This document shows, piece by piece, positions 19,918 through 28,227 of a DNA stretch of 64,000 bases; positions within the stretch are counted from its first letter, which is position 1, and the number at the start of each line of letters is the position of its first letter. The notes below the pieces were generated by a model. That model saw only the letters and a list, made by a program, of their open reading frames with translations, had not been told where the DNA came from and did not search any database. This DNA comes from Sandaracinus sp. (GTDB lineage: Bacteria; Myxococcota_A; Polyangia; Polyangiales; Houyiibacteriaceae): positions 37,607-101,606 of the forward strand of contig PABA01000098.1 in assembly GCA_002699025.1 (NCBI GenBank), written 5' to 3'. The translations under genes and the position numbers were made by a program.

Positions 19918-20939
19918 GCCCGGCGCGCCCCGCTCGCGCGCCCGAGGTCTCGGTCCTGCTCCCCTACCGCGACGCCGCGGAGACGCTGGGGGAGGCGCTC
20001 GAGAGCACGCTCGCGGACTCCTCGGCGCGGATCGAGCTCCTGGCGGTCGACGACGGCAGCGAGGACGCGGGGCCGGCGCTCGTGGCCGAGCTCGCCCGCC
20101 GCGACGCGCGCGTGCGCCCATCGCGCACCGGGGGCGTGGGCATCGTCGGCGCCCTCGAGCACGCCCGCCGCCAGGCCCGCGCCCCGCTCCTCGCGCGCAT
20201 GGACGGCGACGACGTCACGCTCCCCGGCCGCTTCGGCGCGCAGCGGCGCGCCCTCGAGGCGAACGACCGGCTCGGCGCGGTCGGCGCGCGCGTGGAGGCC
20301 TTCGCGGAGGGCGGCGCGCTGGGGGGCGGGATGCGCGCCTACGTGGCCTGGCAGAACGGGCTCGAGGGGGCGCGCGCGCATCGGGACGCGCTCTTCGTCG
20401 AGGCGCCGCTCTGCCACCCCTCGACCATGATCCGCGCCGACGCGCTCGAGGCCGTGGGGGGCTACCGGCACGGCGACTTCCCGGAGGACTACGAGCTCTG
20501 GCTGCGCCTCGACGCGGGCGGCTGGGCGCTCGACAAGGTCGGGGAGCGGCTCGTGCGCTGGCGGCACACGGCGGGTCGGGCGACCTTCACGGACCCGCGC
20601 TACCGGCCCGACGCGATGCGCGATGTGAAGGGGCCCTATCTGGCCGAGCGGCTCCGCGGGGAGGCGCGACCGCTCGCGGTCTGGGGCGCCGGGCGCACCG
20701 GGCGGCGGGCCATGCGGGCCTTCGAGGCGCATGGGCTCGCGGCGGCGAAGTGGGTGGACATCGATCCGCGGAAGATCGGACGGACGGCGCGCGGGGCGCC
20801 CATCGTCGGGCGGGAGGCGCTCACGCGGGACGAGTTCACGCTGGTGGCGGTCGGGGCGCGGGGCGCGCGGGACGAGGTGCGGCGCTGGCTCCTCGGGCGC
20901 GGCTTCGTCGAGGGCGACGACTTCCTCTGCGTGTCCTGA
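19914..20939 (+). CDS. Family 2 glycosyltransferase with C-terminal Rossmann-like domain
   Basis: 341 residues. The GT-A domain spans about 1-240: 'EVSVLLPYRDAAETLGEALES', 'LLAVDDGSEDAG', the metal-binding DxD equivalent 'ARMDGDDV' and 'FPEDYELWLRL' with the ED acid pair. The last 95 residues hold a second module, 'PLAVWGAGRTGRRAMRAFEAHG', a nucleotide-binding-like Rossmann start, ending 'EGDDFLCVS'. Such two-domain GT2 proteins occur in polysaccharide loci, but no other sugar genes are near. It starts within the stop of the CNMP-domain gene. Confidence 0.9.
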   Translation: MSPARPARAPEVSVLLPYRDAAETLGEALESTLADSSARIELLAVDDGSEDAGPALVAELARRDARVRPSRTGGVGIVGALEHARRQARAPLLARMDGDDVTLPGRFGAQRRALEANDRLGAVGARVEAFAEGGALGGGMRAYVAWQNGLEGARAHRDALFVEAPLCHPSTMIRADALEAVGGYRHGDFPEDYELWLRLDAGGWALDKVGERLVRWRHTAGRATFTDPRYRPDAMRDVKGPYLAERLRGEARPLAVWGAGRTGRRAMRAFEAHGLAAAKWVDIDPRKIGRTARGAPIVGREALTRDEFTLVAVGARGARDEVRRWLLGRGFVEGDDFLCVS

Positions 20940-20960
20940 CGGGTCCCTCGCTCCGGTTGG

Positions 20961-21420
20961 GATGCGGTCCGCCATCCGCTCTCCGCGGTCCGTGCTGGCG
21001 CTCGACTTCCGCGGTCCATGCCGCTCCGCGGAGGGGCCAGGGTGTGGGCTGCCGCGAGCTCGGATGGGGAGCCCGACCATCGCCTCACGATCCTCGAGCG
21101 CATCGTCCTCGTGCACGTGCACGTCGACGAGGACGAGGACGGCGAACGACACACGCGGAATCCTTCCTTCGGTCGGATGCGGTCCGCCGTCCGCTCTCCG
21201 CGGTCCGTGCTGGCGCTCGGCTTCCGCGGTCCATGCCGCTCCGCGGAGGGGCCAGGGTGGGGGCTGCCGCGAGCTCGGATGGGGAGCCCGACCATCGCCT
21301 CACGATGCTCGAGTGCATCGTCCTCGTGCACGTGCACGTCGACGAGGGCGAGGACGGCGAACGACACACGCGGAATCCTTCCTTCGGTCGGATGCGGTCC
21401 GCCGTCCGCTCTCCGCGTGC
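20961..21420. repeat. 215-bp tandem duplication, 2.1 copies
   Basis: The marker GATGCGGTCCGCC occurs at 20961, 21176 and 21391, exactly 215 bp apart, and the two full copies differ at only a few positions. Because 215 is not a multiple of three, open frames across it shift between copies, which argues against coding. Each copy contains the palindrome GTGCACGTGCAC. The region 20940-21477 holds no gene that I can support. Confidence 0.9.
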
Positions 21421-21477
21421 TGCTCGAAGAGGGTGGCTTGGAGGAGGGCTGCTCGGTGGAGGCTGCTCGGACGCCGC

Positions 21478-21744
21478 TCAGAAGCCGCCGTCGAAGCCCG
21501 CGCCGGGCCCTTCGATGCACGGCGCGTCGGCGCTGGGGCAGCCGGTGCAGGTGCCGCCCGTGCAGTCGTAGCCCTCGCAGCAGGGCGTCTCTTCGGAGCA
21601 AGCGACCCGGTCGTCGATGGAGCTCGGCGCCACGCACATCACGCTGCCCCCGTCGACGCCGCCGTCCCCGGTCTCCGCGCCGTCGTCGTCGCCGCAGCCG
21701 AGCGCGAGCGCGCCCACGAGAAAGAGCCAGCCGAGTCCACGCAT
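21478..21744 (-). CDS. Small Cys-rich lipoprotein
   Basis: 88 residues with a classic lipoprotein signal peptide ending 'LALGC' and a following 'GDDDG' that favours retention-independent sorting in the envelope. A Gly/Asp linker leads to eight cysteines in a compact pattern ('VACSEETPCCEGYDCTGGTCTGC'), suggesting a small disulfide-bonded module of the kind common in myxobacterial secreted proteins. It is divergent from the cytochrome c-NnrU gene, with about 75 bp between them. Function unknown. Confidence 0.75.
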   Translation of the reverse strand: MRGLGWLFLVGALALGCGDDDGAETGDGGVDGGSVMCVAPSSIDDRVACSEETPCCEGYDCTGGTCTGCPSADAPCIEGPGAGFDGGF

Positions 21745-21820
21745 GGGGCAAGCCTACCAGGCCGCCCCCCCGCGCGGGCGTCCGTAACGGGCCCCGGCGT
21801 GTCCCGACGAAGGCCCCGAC

Positions 21821-22891
21821 GTGCGCCCCCTCGCGACGCTCTCCTTCGCCTTCGTCCTCGCGCTCAGCGCGCGCGCCGCTGCCGATCCCCCCGCCGACGA
21901 AGCCCTCTTCGAGCGCCACGGCTGCACCGCCTGCCACTCCCTCGACGGCGCCCCGCACCTCGGCCCCACGCTCGCCGGCCTCGCGGGCCGGGAGCGTCCG
22001 CTCGCCGACGGGACCACCGCCCGCGCCGACGCCGCTTACCTCCGCGCCGCCCTCCTGGCCCCGCGTCAGCAGGTCGTCCGCGGCTGGGAGGGCGTCCCCA
22101 TGCCCGCCTACGGCCACCTCGAAGGCCCCGAGCTCGACCGGATCGTCGCCGCCATCCAGGCCCTCCCCTCCGTCGACGCCCCGCCGGAGAAGGCCCTCTG
22201 GCCCCTCGCCCTTTCCGTCGGGCTCTTCGTCCTGCTCCACTTCCTCCTCTCGTCGCGCCCGATCCGCGGCCCGCTCGCGCGCCGGCTCGGCGAGGGCGGC
22301 TTCATGGGCCTCTACGCGCTCGCCACCGGCGCCCCCTTCGCGGCCATCTTCTTCACCTGGGGCATGGCCCCCATCGTGCCCGTCTACACCCCGCCGAGCT
22401 GGGGCGCGCATCTCACGCTCACGCTCATGGCGGTCGCCTTCTTCTTCCTCGTCGCCGGCTTCACCACGCCCTCCCCGACGCTCGCGGGGATGCAGCGCCA
22501 GGTCGAGAACGCGCCCCGCGGCATCCTCACGGTCACGCGCCACCCGGGCCTCTGGGGCTTCGCGCTCTGGGCCGTCGCGCACCTCGTCGCGAACGGGGAC
22601 CTCCGCACTCTGGTGCTCGCGGGCGGCATCCTCGTCCTCGCGCTCGGCGGGATGGTGCACATCGATGCCCGACGTCAGCGCGAGCTCGGCGCGGACTGGG
22701 AGCGCTTCGCCCGGCAGACCTCGCGCACGCCCTTCCTCGCCGTGCTCCGCGGGCGCACGCGGCTCGACGTGAGGGGCTGGGGCTGGCGCCTCCTCGTCGC
22801 GCTCGCGCTCACGGCCCTGGTCGCGCTCTTCCTGCACCGCTGGCTGATCGGCGTCCCCGCCCTGCCGCCCGGCTGGGCCCCCGCCTGGTAG
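21821..22891 (+). CDS. Cytochrome c domain fused to NnrU-family membrane protein
   Basis: 356 residues in two parts. A signal peptide (about 1-21) precedes a monoheme cytochrome c domain with CTACH at 35-39 and a candidate axial Met in 'VPMPAYGHLEG' near 93. From about 125 on it is a polytopic membrane protein: six hydrophobic segments, with 'VTRHPGLWGFALWAVAHLVANGD' matching the HPxxxG/H block of NnrU and of the related carotenoid isomerase Z-ISO, which bind heme b. So it may be a two-heme membrane redox protein or a redox-gated isomerase. The joined form is the notable part; the activity is inferred. Confidence 0.8.
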   Translation: MRPLATLSFAFVLALSARAAADPPADEALFERHGCTACHSLDGAPHLGPTLAGLAGRERPLADGTTARADAAYLRAALLAPRQQVVRGWEGVPMPAYGHLEGPELDRIVAAIQALPSVDAPPEKALWPLALSVGLFVLLHFLLSSRPIRGPLARRLGEGGFMGLYALATGAPFAAIFFTWGMAPIVPVYTPPSWGAHLTLTLMAVAFFFLVAGFTTPSPTLAGMQRQVENAPRGILTVTRHPGLWGFALWAVAHLVANGDLRTLVLAGGILVLALGGMVHIDARRQRELGADWERFARQTSRTPFLAVLRGRTRLDVRGWGWRLLVALALTALVALFLHRWLIGVPALPPGWAPAW

Positions 22892-22914
22892 CGCGAAGCG
22901 TGTACGCTCCGCCC

Positions 22915-24528
22915 ATGAGCGAGACGCGCGAGCGGAGCTTCTGGGGGTGGGGCTGGGCCGACCAGTTCCAGGATCGGGAGACGCGGAAGGGCTTCGGCCA
23001 GCAGGTGCAGGGCATGCTGGGCTTCGCGCCGCAGGAGGTGCTCGACCCGCCGGCGCTCGAGGCCATCGAGCTCGACGCGCCGCGCGCGAAGCCGCCGGCG
23101 AGCCTCGGCTTCTGCACGGACGCGCCGGAGGCCCGCATCCGCCACACCTACGGGCGGGCCTACCGCGACATCGTCCGTGGCTTCTACGGCGACTTCCGCG
23201 CCGCGCCCGATCTCGTCGCCACCCCTTCGTCCGAGGACGAGGTGCGCGCGGCGCTCGAGTGGGCGAGCGACGAGGGCGTCATCGTCGTGCCCTACGGAGG
23301 CGGCACGAGCGTGGTCGGGGGCATCGAGATGGCGCGCGAGGAGGACGGTCGCGCCGTGCTCTCGCTCGACCTGAAGCGCCTCGACCGGGTGCTCGAGGTC
23401 GAGCCCGTCTCGCGGACGGCGCGCATCCAGGCTGGCGCCACCGGGCCCGTCCTCGAGCAGCAGCTCGCCGAGCACGGGCTCACGCTCCGCTGCTTCCCGC
23501 AGAGCTTCGAGTTCTCCACGCTCGGCGGCTGGCTCGCGACGCGCGCCGGCGGCCACTTCGCGACCGTCTACACGCACGTCGACGACCTGACGGCGTCCGT
23601 CCGGGCGCTCACGCCGCGCGGCCCCTGGGAGTCCTGGCGCCTCCCCGGCTCCGGCGCCGGCCCGAGCCCGGACCGCATGCTCCTCGGCTCCGAGGGCATC
23701 CTCGGCGTGATCACCGAGGCCTGGATGCGCGTGCGCCCGCGCCCCGTCTTCCGCGCGACGGCCACCGTGCACTTCCGCGAGTGGGACGACGCCGTGGCGG
23801 CCACGCGCGCGCTGAGCCAGTCCGGCCTCCACCCGACGAACTGCCGGCTCCTCGACCGGCGCGAGGCGGCGCTGAACTTCGTCACCGGCGACGGAACGCA
23901 CGTGCTGATCCTCGGCTTCGAGGGCGCCGACCACCCGCTCGAGCCGTGGATGGTGCGCGCGCTGGAGCTCGCGGCGGACCACGGGGGGACCTGCCCGAAG
24001 GGGCCGGTCTACCGGGAGCATGGCGAGAAGAGCGGCGAGAGCGGGAGCGCGGGCGCGTGGAAGGCCGCGTTCGTGCAGGCGCCCTATCTGATGAACGTGC
24101 TCGTGAGCCTCGGGCTGCTGGTCGACACCTTCGAGACGGCGATCCCCTGGGATCGCTTCGACGCGCTGCACGCGGACGTCGTGAAGAGCGTGCGGGGGGC
24201 GATGAAGGAGCACTGCGGCGGGGGCTTTCTGAGCTGCCGCTTCACGCACGTCTATCCGGACGGGCCGGCGCCCTACTTCACGTGGATCGCGCCGGCACGG
24301 CGGGGCGCCGAGGTCCGGCAGTGGGACGCGATCAAGGCCGCCGCCGGCGAGGCGCTCGCGCGGCACGGGGCGACGATCACGCACCACCACGCCGTCGGGC
24401 GGACGCACCGGCCCTGGTACGACCGGCAGCGGCCGGAGCCCTTCGCGATGGCGCTCCGGGCGGCGAAGCGCGAGCTCGACCCGGCGGGGATCCTCAACCC
24501 GGGCGTGCTGGTGGACCCGGAGGGCTGA
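22915..24528 (+). CDS. FAD-binding oxidase, alkyldihydroxyacetonephosphate synthase-like
   Basis: 537 residues of the vanillyl-alcohol-oxidase-type FAD family. The PCMH FAD domain contains 'VVPYGGGTSVVGGIE', 'RIQAGATGPVLEQQLAEHGLTL' and 'FEFSTLGGWLATRAGGHFAT'; 'LLGSEGILGVITEA' follows. The C-terminal 'THHHAVGRTHRPWYDRQ' matches the His-rich active-site region of AGPS, which exchanges acyl for alkyl to start ether-lipid synthesis. The start at 22915 leaves a 23-bp gap from the NnrU fusion, so the two may be one operon. Myxobacteria make ether lipids, so an AGPS role is plausible, but some homologues are D-lactate-type dehydrogenases. Confidence 0.88.
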   Translation: MSETRERSFWGWGWADQFQDRETRKGFGQQVQGMLGFAPQEVLDPPALEAIELDAPRAKPPASLGFCTDAPEARIRHTYGRAYRDIVRGFYGDFRAAPDLVATPSSEDEVRAALEWASDEGVIVVPYGGGTSVVGGIEMAREEDGRAVLSLDLKRLDRVLEVEPVSRTARIQAGATGPVLEQQLAEHGLTLRCFPQSFEFSTLGGWLATRAGGHFATVYTHVDDLTASVRALTPRGPWESWRLPGSGAGPSPDRMLLGSEGILGVITEAWMRVRPRPVFRATATVHFREWDDAVAATRALSQSGLHPTNCRLLDRREAALNFVTGDGTHVLILGFEGADHPLEPWMVRALELAADHGGTCPKGPVYREHGEKSGESGSAGAWKAAFVQAPYLMNVLVSLGLLVDTFETAIPWDRFDALHADVVKSVRGAMKEHCGGGFLSCRFTHVYPDGPAPYFTWIAPARRGAEVRQWDAIKAAAGEALARHGATITHHHAVGRTHRPWYDRQRPEPFAMALRAAKRELDPAGILNPGVLVDPEG

Positions 24529-24600
24529 GGGCTGAGGGCTGAGGGTCTGCGCATCCTCGCCGCGTCGTGCGCGGGCACGGACGGGAAGCTGGCCGGCGCG

Positions 24601-24852
24601 TCAGTCGGCCAGGGACTCGAGGTAGAGCCGGTCCTCGCGGCGGAGGTTGATCATCCGCATGCGCACGCGGAAGCGGTCGTCCTCCTGGCGCTTGCTGCCG
24701 AGGCTCTTGGCCTGCAGGGCGCGGCCATCGACCTCGAGGGCGAGGGGCGCGCCGGGAGCGAAGGGCGCCGGCGAGACCACCTCCAGTACGCCCTTGTCGA
24801 ACGCGACGAAGGCGCCCTCCCCCTCCGCGATACGGACCGCGGGCGCGCTCAT
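24601..24852 (-). CDS. Small PilZ-like protein
   Basis: 83 residues. The pattern 'GVLEVVSPAPFAPGAPLALEVDG' then 'DRFRVRMRMINLRREDRLYLESL' resembles the second half of a PilZ beta-barrel. The N-terminal RxxxR that binds cyclic-di-GMP is not seen, so it may be a degenerate PilZ or another small barrel. Its ATG overlaps the smpB stop as ATGA, so it is coupled to smpB. The gap after the convergent AGPS-like gene contains a 7-bp GGGCTGA repeat at 24525-24547. Confidence 0.6.
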   Translation of the reverse strand: MSAPAVRIAEGEGAFVAFDKGVLEVVSPAPFAPGAPLALEVDGRALQAKSLGSKRQEDDRFRVRMRMINLRREDRLYLESLAD

Positions 24853-25334
24853 CGCCGCCTCATCGCGTCGCGGGCCTCCCGGAGATCCTGCTTGCGCCGG
24901 ATGCTCTCGCGGTCGTCGTGGAGCTTCTTGCCCTTGCCGAGGCCGAGCTGGATCTTGGCGACGCCGTTCTTGAAGTAGACCTGCAGCGGGACGAGCGTGT
25001 AGCCGCGCGTCGTCAGGCGCCCGCGCAGCTTCTCGATCTCGCGCTTGTGGGCGAGCAGCTTCCGGGAGCGCTTGGGCTCGTGGTTGTTGTGCTTGCCGCC
25101 CTGCTCGTAGGGGGCGATGTGCATCTTGTGCAGGAAGAGCTCGCCGTCGTGGACGTCGGCGTAGGACCCCTCGAGATCGGCGCGGCGCTGGCGGAGGCTC
25201 TTCACCTCCGAGCCCTGCAGCACCATCCCGCACTCGATCGTCTCCTCGATCTCGTAGCGCTTGGCCGCCTTGGGGTTTCGGCACACGAGGAGCTCCATCC
25301 CCGGCACCCCCTTGTCGACGCGCTTCTTGCTCAT
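24849..25334 (-). CDS. smpB: SsrA-binding protein SmpB
   Basis: Partner of tmRNA in trans-translation, rescuing stalled ribosomes. The 161 residues show the full family pattern: 'NPKAAKRYEIEETIECGMVLQGSEVKSLR', 'DLEGSYADVHDGELFLHKMHIAPYEQG', 'HEPKRSRKLLAHKREIEKL' and the basic C-terminal tail 'KLHDDRESIRRKQDLREA' that enters the mRNA channel. No ssrA gene is recognisable nearby. Coupled by ATGA to the downstream PilZ-like gene. Confidence 0.98.
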   Translation of the reverse strand: MSKKRVDKGVPGMELLVCRNPKAAKRYEIEETIECGMVLQGSEVKSLRQRRADLEGSYADVHDGELFLHKMHIAPYEQGGKHNNHEPKRSRKLLAHKREIEKLRGRLTTRGYTLVPLQVYFKNGVAKIQLGLGKGKKLHDDRESIRRKQDLREARDAMRRR

Positions 25335-25404
25335 GGACCGTCCGAAGTAGCACGGATGCCCGCGCCGCGCCCCGCCCCATGAGCTCGGGGCGCGGGTCCA
25401 GCCC

Positions 25405-26418
25405 TCAGCGCCCCTCGGCCTCGCCGGACCGCGGCAGCACGCCGGCCCCCGCCCCCTCGACCACGGCGTCCGGGCCCGCCGGATTCCCGGCGGGAGCGCC
25501 CTCGGCGGCGTCTTCCTCCCGCATCGGCACGGCGTCCCGCCAGCCCCGCGCCACGAAGGCCCGCGCGTGCTCCCGGGCGAGCTGCGCGCCGGGCGCGAGC
25601 TCGAGGCCGGCGAAGGCGCCGTCGAAGGCCGCGAGCTGCGCGTCCCCGTCGGCGCCGCGCACCCACGCCAGCGCCGCGAGCTCGACGGCCAGCCGATGCA
25701 CGGCGTCGTGGTCGCCGCCCTGCCGCGCCTCCTCGAGCGCCGCCCGCCGCCCTCGCTCCTCGTCCCGGTAGAAGGCCGCGCTCGCCGGCCCGACGCGGGC
25801 CCAGCCCTCGCCCCCGAAGAGGAGAGCCACCGCCGGCGCCGTGCCCCGCGCCAACTCGGGAAAGCGCACGACGACGAGCGCCTCCGGCCGAGCGTCCCCG
25901 ACCACGTCCCGGAGCCCTTCGACGCAGGGCTCTCCGCCGAGCCCCTCCTCCACGGGCGTGACCTCGCGGAGCGCCCCGCCCGCCTCGACCCGCAGGAGCG
26001 CCACGCAACGCCGCGCCGCCGCCACGTCGACCGCGTAGAGGGCGACCTCCGGCCGACCGTCGCCGTCCGGGTCGCTCGGCTCGACCTCGAGGAGCCCCAC
26101 CTCCGCGCGATCGAGCCCCTCCGTGGGCGCCGAGACGGCGAGCGCCACCCCCCGCTCGGTGATGACCCGGACGAGCGTCTCCCCTTCGCGCCCCATCGCG
26201 AACGCGCTCACGCCGGGGGCCTCCACGCGTGCGCGGAGCGTGAAGCCGTCCTCCGCGAAGCGCGCACGGAGGGCCGCCGCCTCCTGCGCCGGGTCGAGGC
26301 CGACCCGCAGGTACACCGTCGGGTCGTAGGGCGGCGGCGACTCGCGCGCGCAGGCCGCCAGCGCCAGGACGAGCGCGAGGGGCGCGAGCGGTTGCTGCGG
26401 GCGGGGAAGCCGTGGCAT
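25405..26418 (-). CDS. Putative lipoprotein with FG-GAP-like segment
   Basis: 337 residues. The signal peptide 'LAPLALVLALAAC' ends in a lipobox Cys near residue 23. A segment 'VEPSDPDGDGRPEVALYAVDV' resembles an FG-GAP/calcium-loop repeat (DxDGDGxxE), and a second weaker 'DVVGDARPEALVVVRF' follows, so part of it may be a short beta-propeller piece. The C-terminal third is Ala/Glu-rich and ends in low complexity. The ATG at 26418 gives the cleanest signal peptide; an in-frame ATG at 26460 would add 14 residues and overlap the divergent neighbour. Function unknown. Confidence 0.7.
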   Translation of the reverse strand: MPRLPRPQQPLAPLALVLALAACARESPPPYDPTVYLRVGLDPAQEAAALRARFAEDGFTLRARVEAPGVSAFAMGREGETLVRVITERGVALAVSAPTEGLDRAEVGLLEVEPSDPDGDGRPEVALYAVDVAAARRCVALLRVEAGGALREVTPVEEGLGGEPCVEGLRDVVGDARPEALVVVRFPELARGTAPAVALLFGGEGWARVGPASAAFYRDEERGRRAALEEARQGGDHDAVHRLAVELAALAWVRGADGDAQLAAFDGAFAGLELAPGAQLAREHARAFVARGWRDAVPMREEDAAEGAPAGNPAGPDAVVEGAGAGVLPRSGEAEGR

Positions 26419-26428
26419 GGGGAGGGGG

Positions 26429-26905
26429 ATGGCGCTTGTTCCGAACGGGTTGTACCGCACGACGATTCCGCACCCTCTCGAGCCGGAGACCTTCCCGGCC
26501 GGGCGGCTGGTCTACGTGGGGCGCAAGGAGGATGGCCCCTTCGTGGTCGTCCCGCACTTCAACGAGAACAACCGCTGGTTCTGGCGCGACCCGGTCACGC
26601 CGCTCACGGACGAGAGCTGGGCGGGGACGCTGAAGAAGCTGCCGGCCGAGGGGTTCTACACGCTGCCGCGGGCGCTCGAGTTCGAGAGCGGCGGGCGCTG
26701 GCTCGAGAACGCGATCGTGCAGCTCGGCTACGACCGCACGGGGCACGGGATCCTCTTCGTGGCCGAGCGGCGCGAGACCATGGAGGACAACGCGCTCTTC
26801 TTCTCGGACCGCGGCCACCGCATCGAGGACGACCTGCTCGAGGAGCTCCGCTGGGCGCCGATCCTGCCCGTGCCGGACAGCCCGGAGGCTCCGACGCGGC
26901 ACTGA
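26429..26905 (+). CDS. Conserved-looking small cytosolic protein, unknown
   Basis: About 158 residues, acidic, no signal peptide or membrane segment. Aromatic-rich blocks such as 'RLVYVGRKEDGPFVVVPHFNENNRWFWRDP' and 'GFYTLPRALEFESGGRWLENAIVQLGYDRTGHGILFVAERR' have the look of a folded beta-rich domain. Codon use (G/C at third positions) supports a real gene. The start could also be the ATG at 26417. Its 5' end lies very close to, or overlaps, the divergent lipoprotein gene. I do not recognise the family. Confidence 0.7.
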   Translation: MALVPNGLYRTTIPHPLEPETFPAGRLVYVGRKEDGPFVVVPHFNENNRWFWRDPVTPLTDESWAGTLKKLPAEGFYTLPRALEFESGGRWLENAIVQLGYDRTGHGILFVAERRETMEDNALFFSDRGHRIEDDLLEELRWAPILPVPDSPEAPTRH

Positions 26906-27062
26906 TTTTGCGCTCGCTGCGCTCGCTATTTGGCTTACCAGCGGGCCCGTGGGGCCCTCGGCGCGGCCTCCGGCCGCGTCACACGGGTCGGTTCTTCGTG
27001 GGTACACGAAGGCGGCTCCGTGGGGCCGTGCCACCGGGCGGAGATGGGGGCGCTCCCCTTCG

Positions 27063-27350
27063 CAGCCGCGTGCCTTCGCCGCTCACGCAGCCGGAGCGCT
27101 CCCTTCGCAGCACGGTGACTTCCCCGCTCACGCGGCCGGCGCGCTCCCCTTCGCAGCCGCGTGACTTCGCCGCTCACGCGGCCGAAACGCTCCCTTCGCA
27201 GCGCGGTGACTTCCCCGCGCTCGCGGCCGGGGCGCTCCCCTCGCAGCCGCCCGACTTCGCCGCTCCGCGGCCGGTTCGCTCGCCTTCGTGGTCGGGTGGC
27301 TTCGCCGCTCCGCGGCTGGCGCGCTCCCTTCGCGGTCGCGCCGTAGTCCG
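27063..27350. repeat. About six 45-bp tandem repeats upstream of comF
   Basis: Units of 45 bp (one of 46), for example GACTTCGCCGCTCACGCGGC..., repeat from about 27063 to 27350. Since 45 is a multiple of three the frame stays open and produces a Pro/Arg/Ser-rich 15-residue repeat, which explains long open frames here. The flank 26936-27020 has hairpins GGGCCC-GTG-GGGCCC and CTTCGTG/CACGAAG. The gap 26906-27406 has no supported gene. Confidence 0.8.
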
Positions 27351-27406
27351 TCGGGGAGGCGGGGGGCGGCGGACAACCGGGGGTGGCGGGGGGTCGAGGA
27401 GGCGCC

Positions 27407-28057
27407 ATGCTCCGACCGATCCTGAACGGGCTCCTCGATCTGGTCGCGCCGGTCTGCTGCCCGGGCTGTGACCACGCGCTCGAGTGGGGGGAGCGAGGCT
27501 TCTGCTCGGCCTGCGCGCCCCTCCTCGACCGGCTGCCGCCCGGGCCGGCCCTCTACGCCTTCGGCGGGCCGCTCGCCGACGCCGTGCGCCGCTTCAAGTA
27601 CGCCTCGCGCCTCGATCTCGTGGAGCCGCTCGCCGCGCTGCTCGTCCACGCGGCGCCGCTTCACGCGGGCAAGGTCGACGCGGTGGTGCCGCTGCCGCTC
27701 CACCCGAGCCGGCTCCGGGAGCGCGGCTTCGATCAGACGGCGCTCCTGGCTGCGCCGCTGGCGGCCGCGCTCGGGGTGCCCCTCGACACGCGCCGGCTCC
27801 GGCGCATCCGCCCCACGCCGCCGCAGGCCTCCCTCGCCGAGGCGCAGCGCGAGGCGAACGTGCGGGGCGCCTTCGAAGCCACGCGCGACGAGACCCGGCG
27901 CCGCGTGCTGCTCCTCGACGACGTGCGCACCACCGGCGCCACCCTCCGCTCGGCGGCCGGAGCGCTCCACCGCGCCGGCGCGAGCCAGGTGCGGCTCATG
28001 GCCCTCGCCGGTGTGGTCGAAGGCCGGCTCCCCGTGGCAAGAGGCTCACACCTCTGA
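27407..28057 (+). CDS. comF: ComF-family phosphoribosyltransferase
   Basis: 216 residues. An N-terminal four-Cys zinc finger ('CCPGCDHALEWGERGFCSAC') precedes a phosphoribosyltransferase domain with 'DAVVPLPLHPSRLRERGFDQTALLA' and the PRPP-binding 'VLLLDDVRTTGATLRSA'. ComF proteins act in DNA uptake during natural transformation and replication-stress responses in several bacteria; the substrate is unknown. The start is fixed by GAGGAGG 7 bp ahead of the ATG at 27407. No other competence gene is adjacent, although a prepilin peptidase occurs 11 kb away. Confidence 0.93.
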   Translation: MLRPILNGLLDLVAPVCCPGCDHALEWGERGFCSACAPLLDRLPPGPALYAFGGPLADAVRRFKYASRLDLVEPLAALLVHAAPLHAGKVDAVVPLPLHPSRLRERGFDQTALLAAPLAAALGVPLDTRRLRRIRPTPPQASLAEAQREANVRGAFEATRDETRRRVLLLDDVRTTGATLRSAAGALHRAGASQVRLMALAGVVEGRLPVARGSHL

Positions 28058-28171
28058 GGCTCGGAGCCACGCTTCGACGGAGCGCCCACCACCCGATGAC
28101 ACGACTTTGCGCACACTAATTTACAAAACAAAATCAAGGATATAGACATCCAAAGGCACATACGAGCACAT

Positions 28172-28190
28172 GTCGGCACGGCTCTTGAAG
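28172..28190 (+). promoter_or_regulatory. Possible sigma54-like promoter in an AT-rich leader
   Basis: The sequence TCGGCACGGCTCTTGAA resembles the sigma54 -24/-12 consensus TGGCACG-N4-TTGC but has A instead of the C of the -12 GC, so it is a weak match. It lies about 40 bp before the next start codon at the end of an unusually AT-rich stretch (28100-28165). Confidence 0.3.
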
Positions 28191-28227
28191 AGGAGCTCGG
28201 GTGCGTGTGGCACAACTGGAGGTCGCC

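Noticed and set aside
20636..22837. 733-codon minus-strand open frame across the 215-bp repeats
   Set aside because: The repeat changes frame between copies, and the frame also runs antisense to the NnrU fusion.
24529..26404. tmRNA gene near smpB
   Set aside because: No alanine-tRNA-like ends or tag-reading frame with stop codons could be recognised in the flanks.
28201..28224. TGGCAC at 28208-28213 as a sigma54 -24 element
   Set aside because: No GC at the -12 position; it lies within 20 bp of the start codon.
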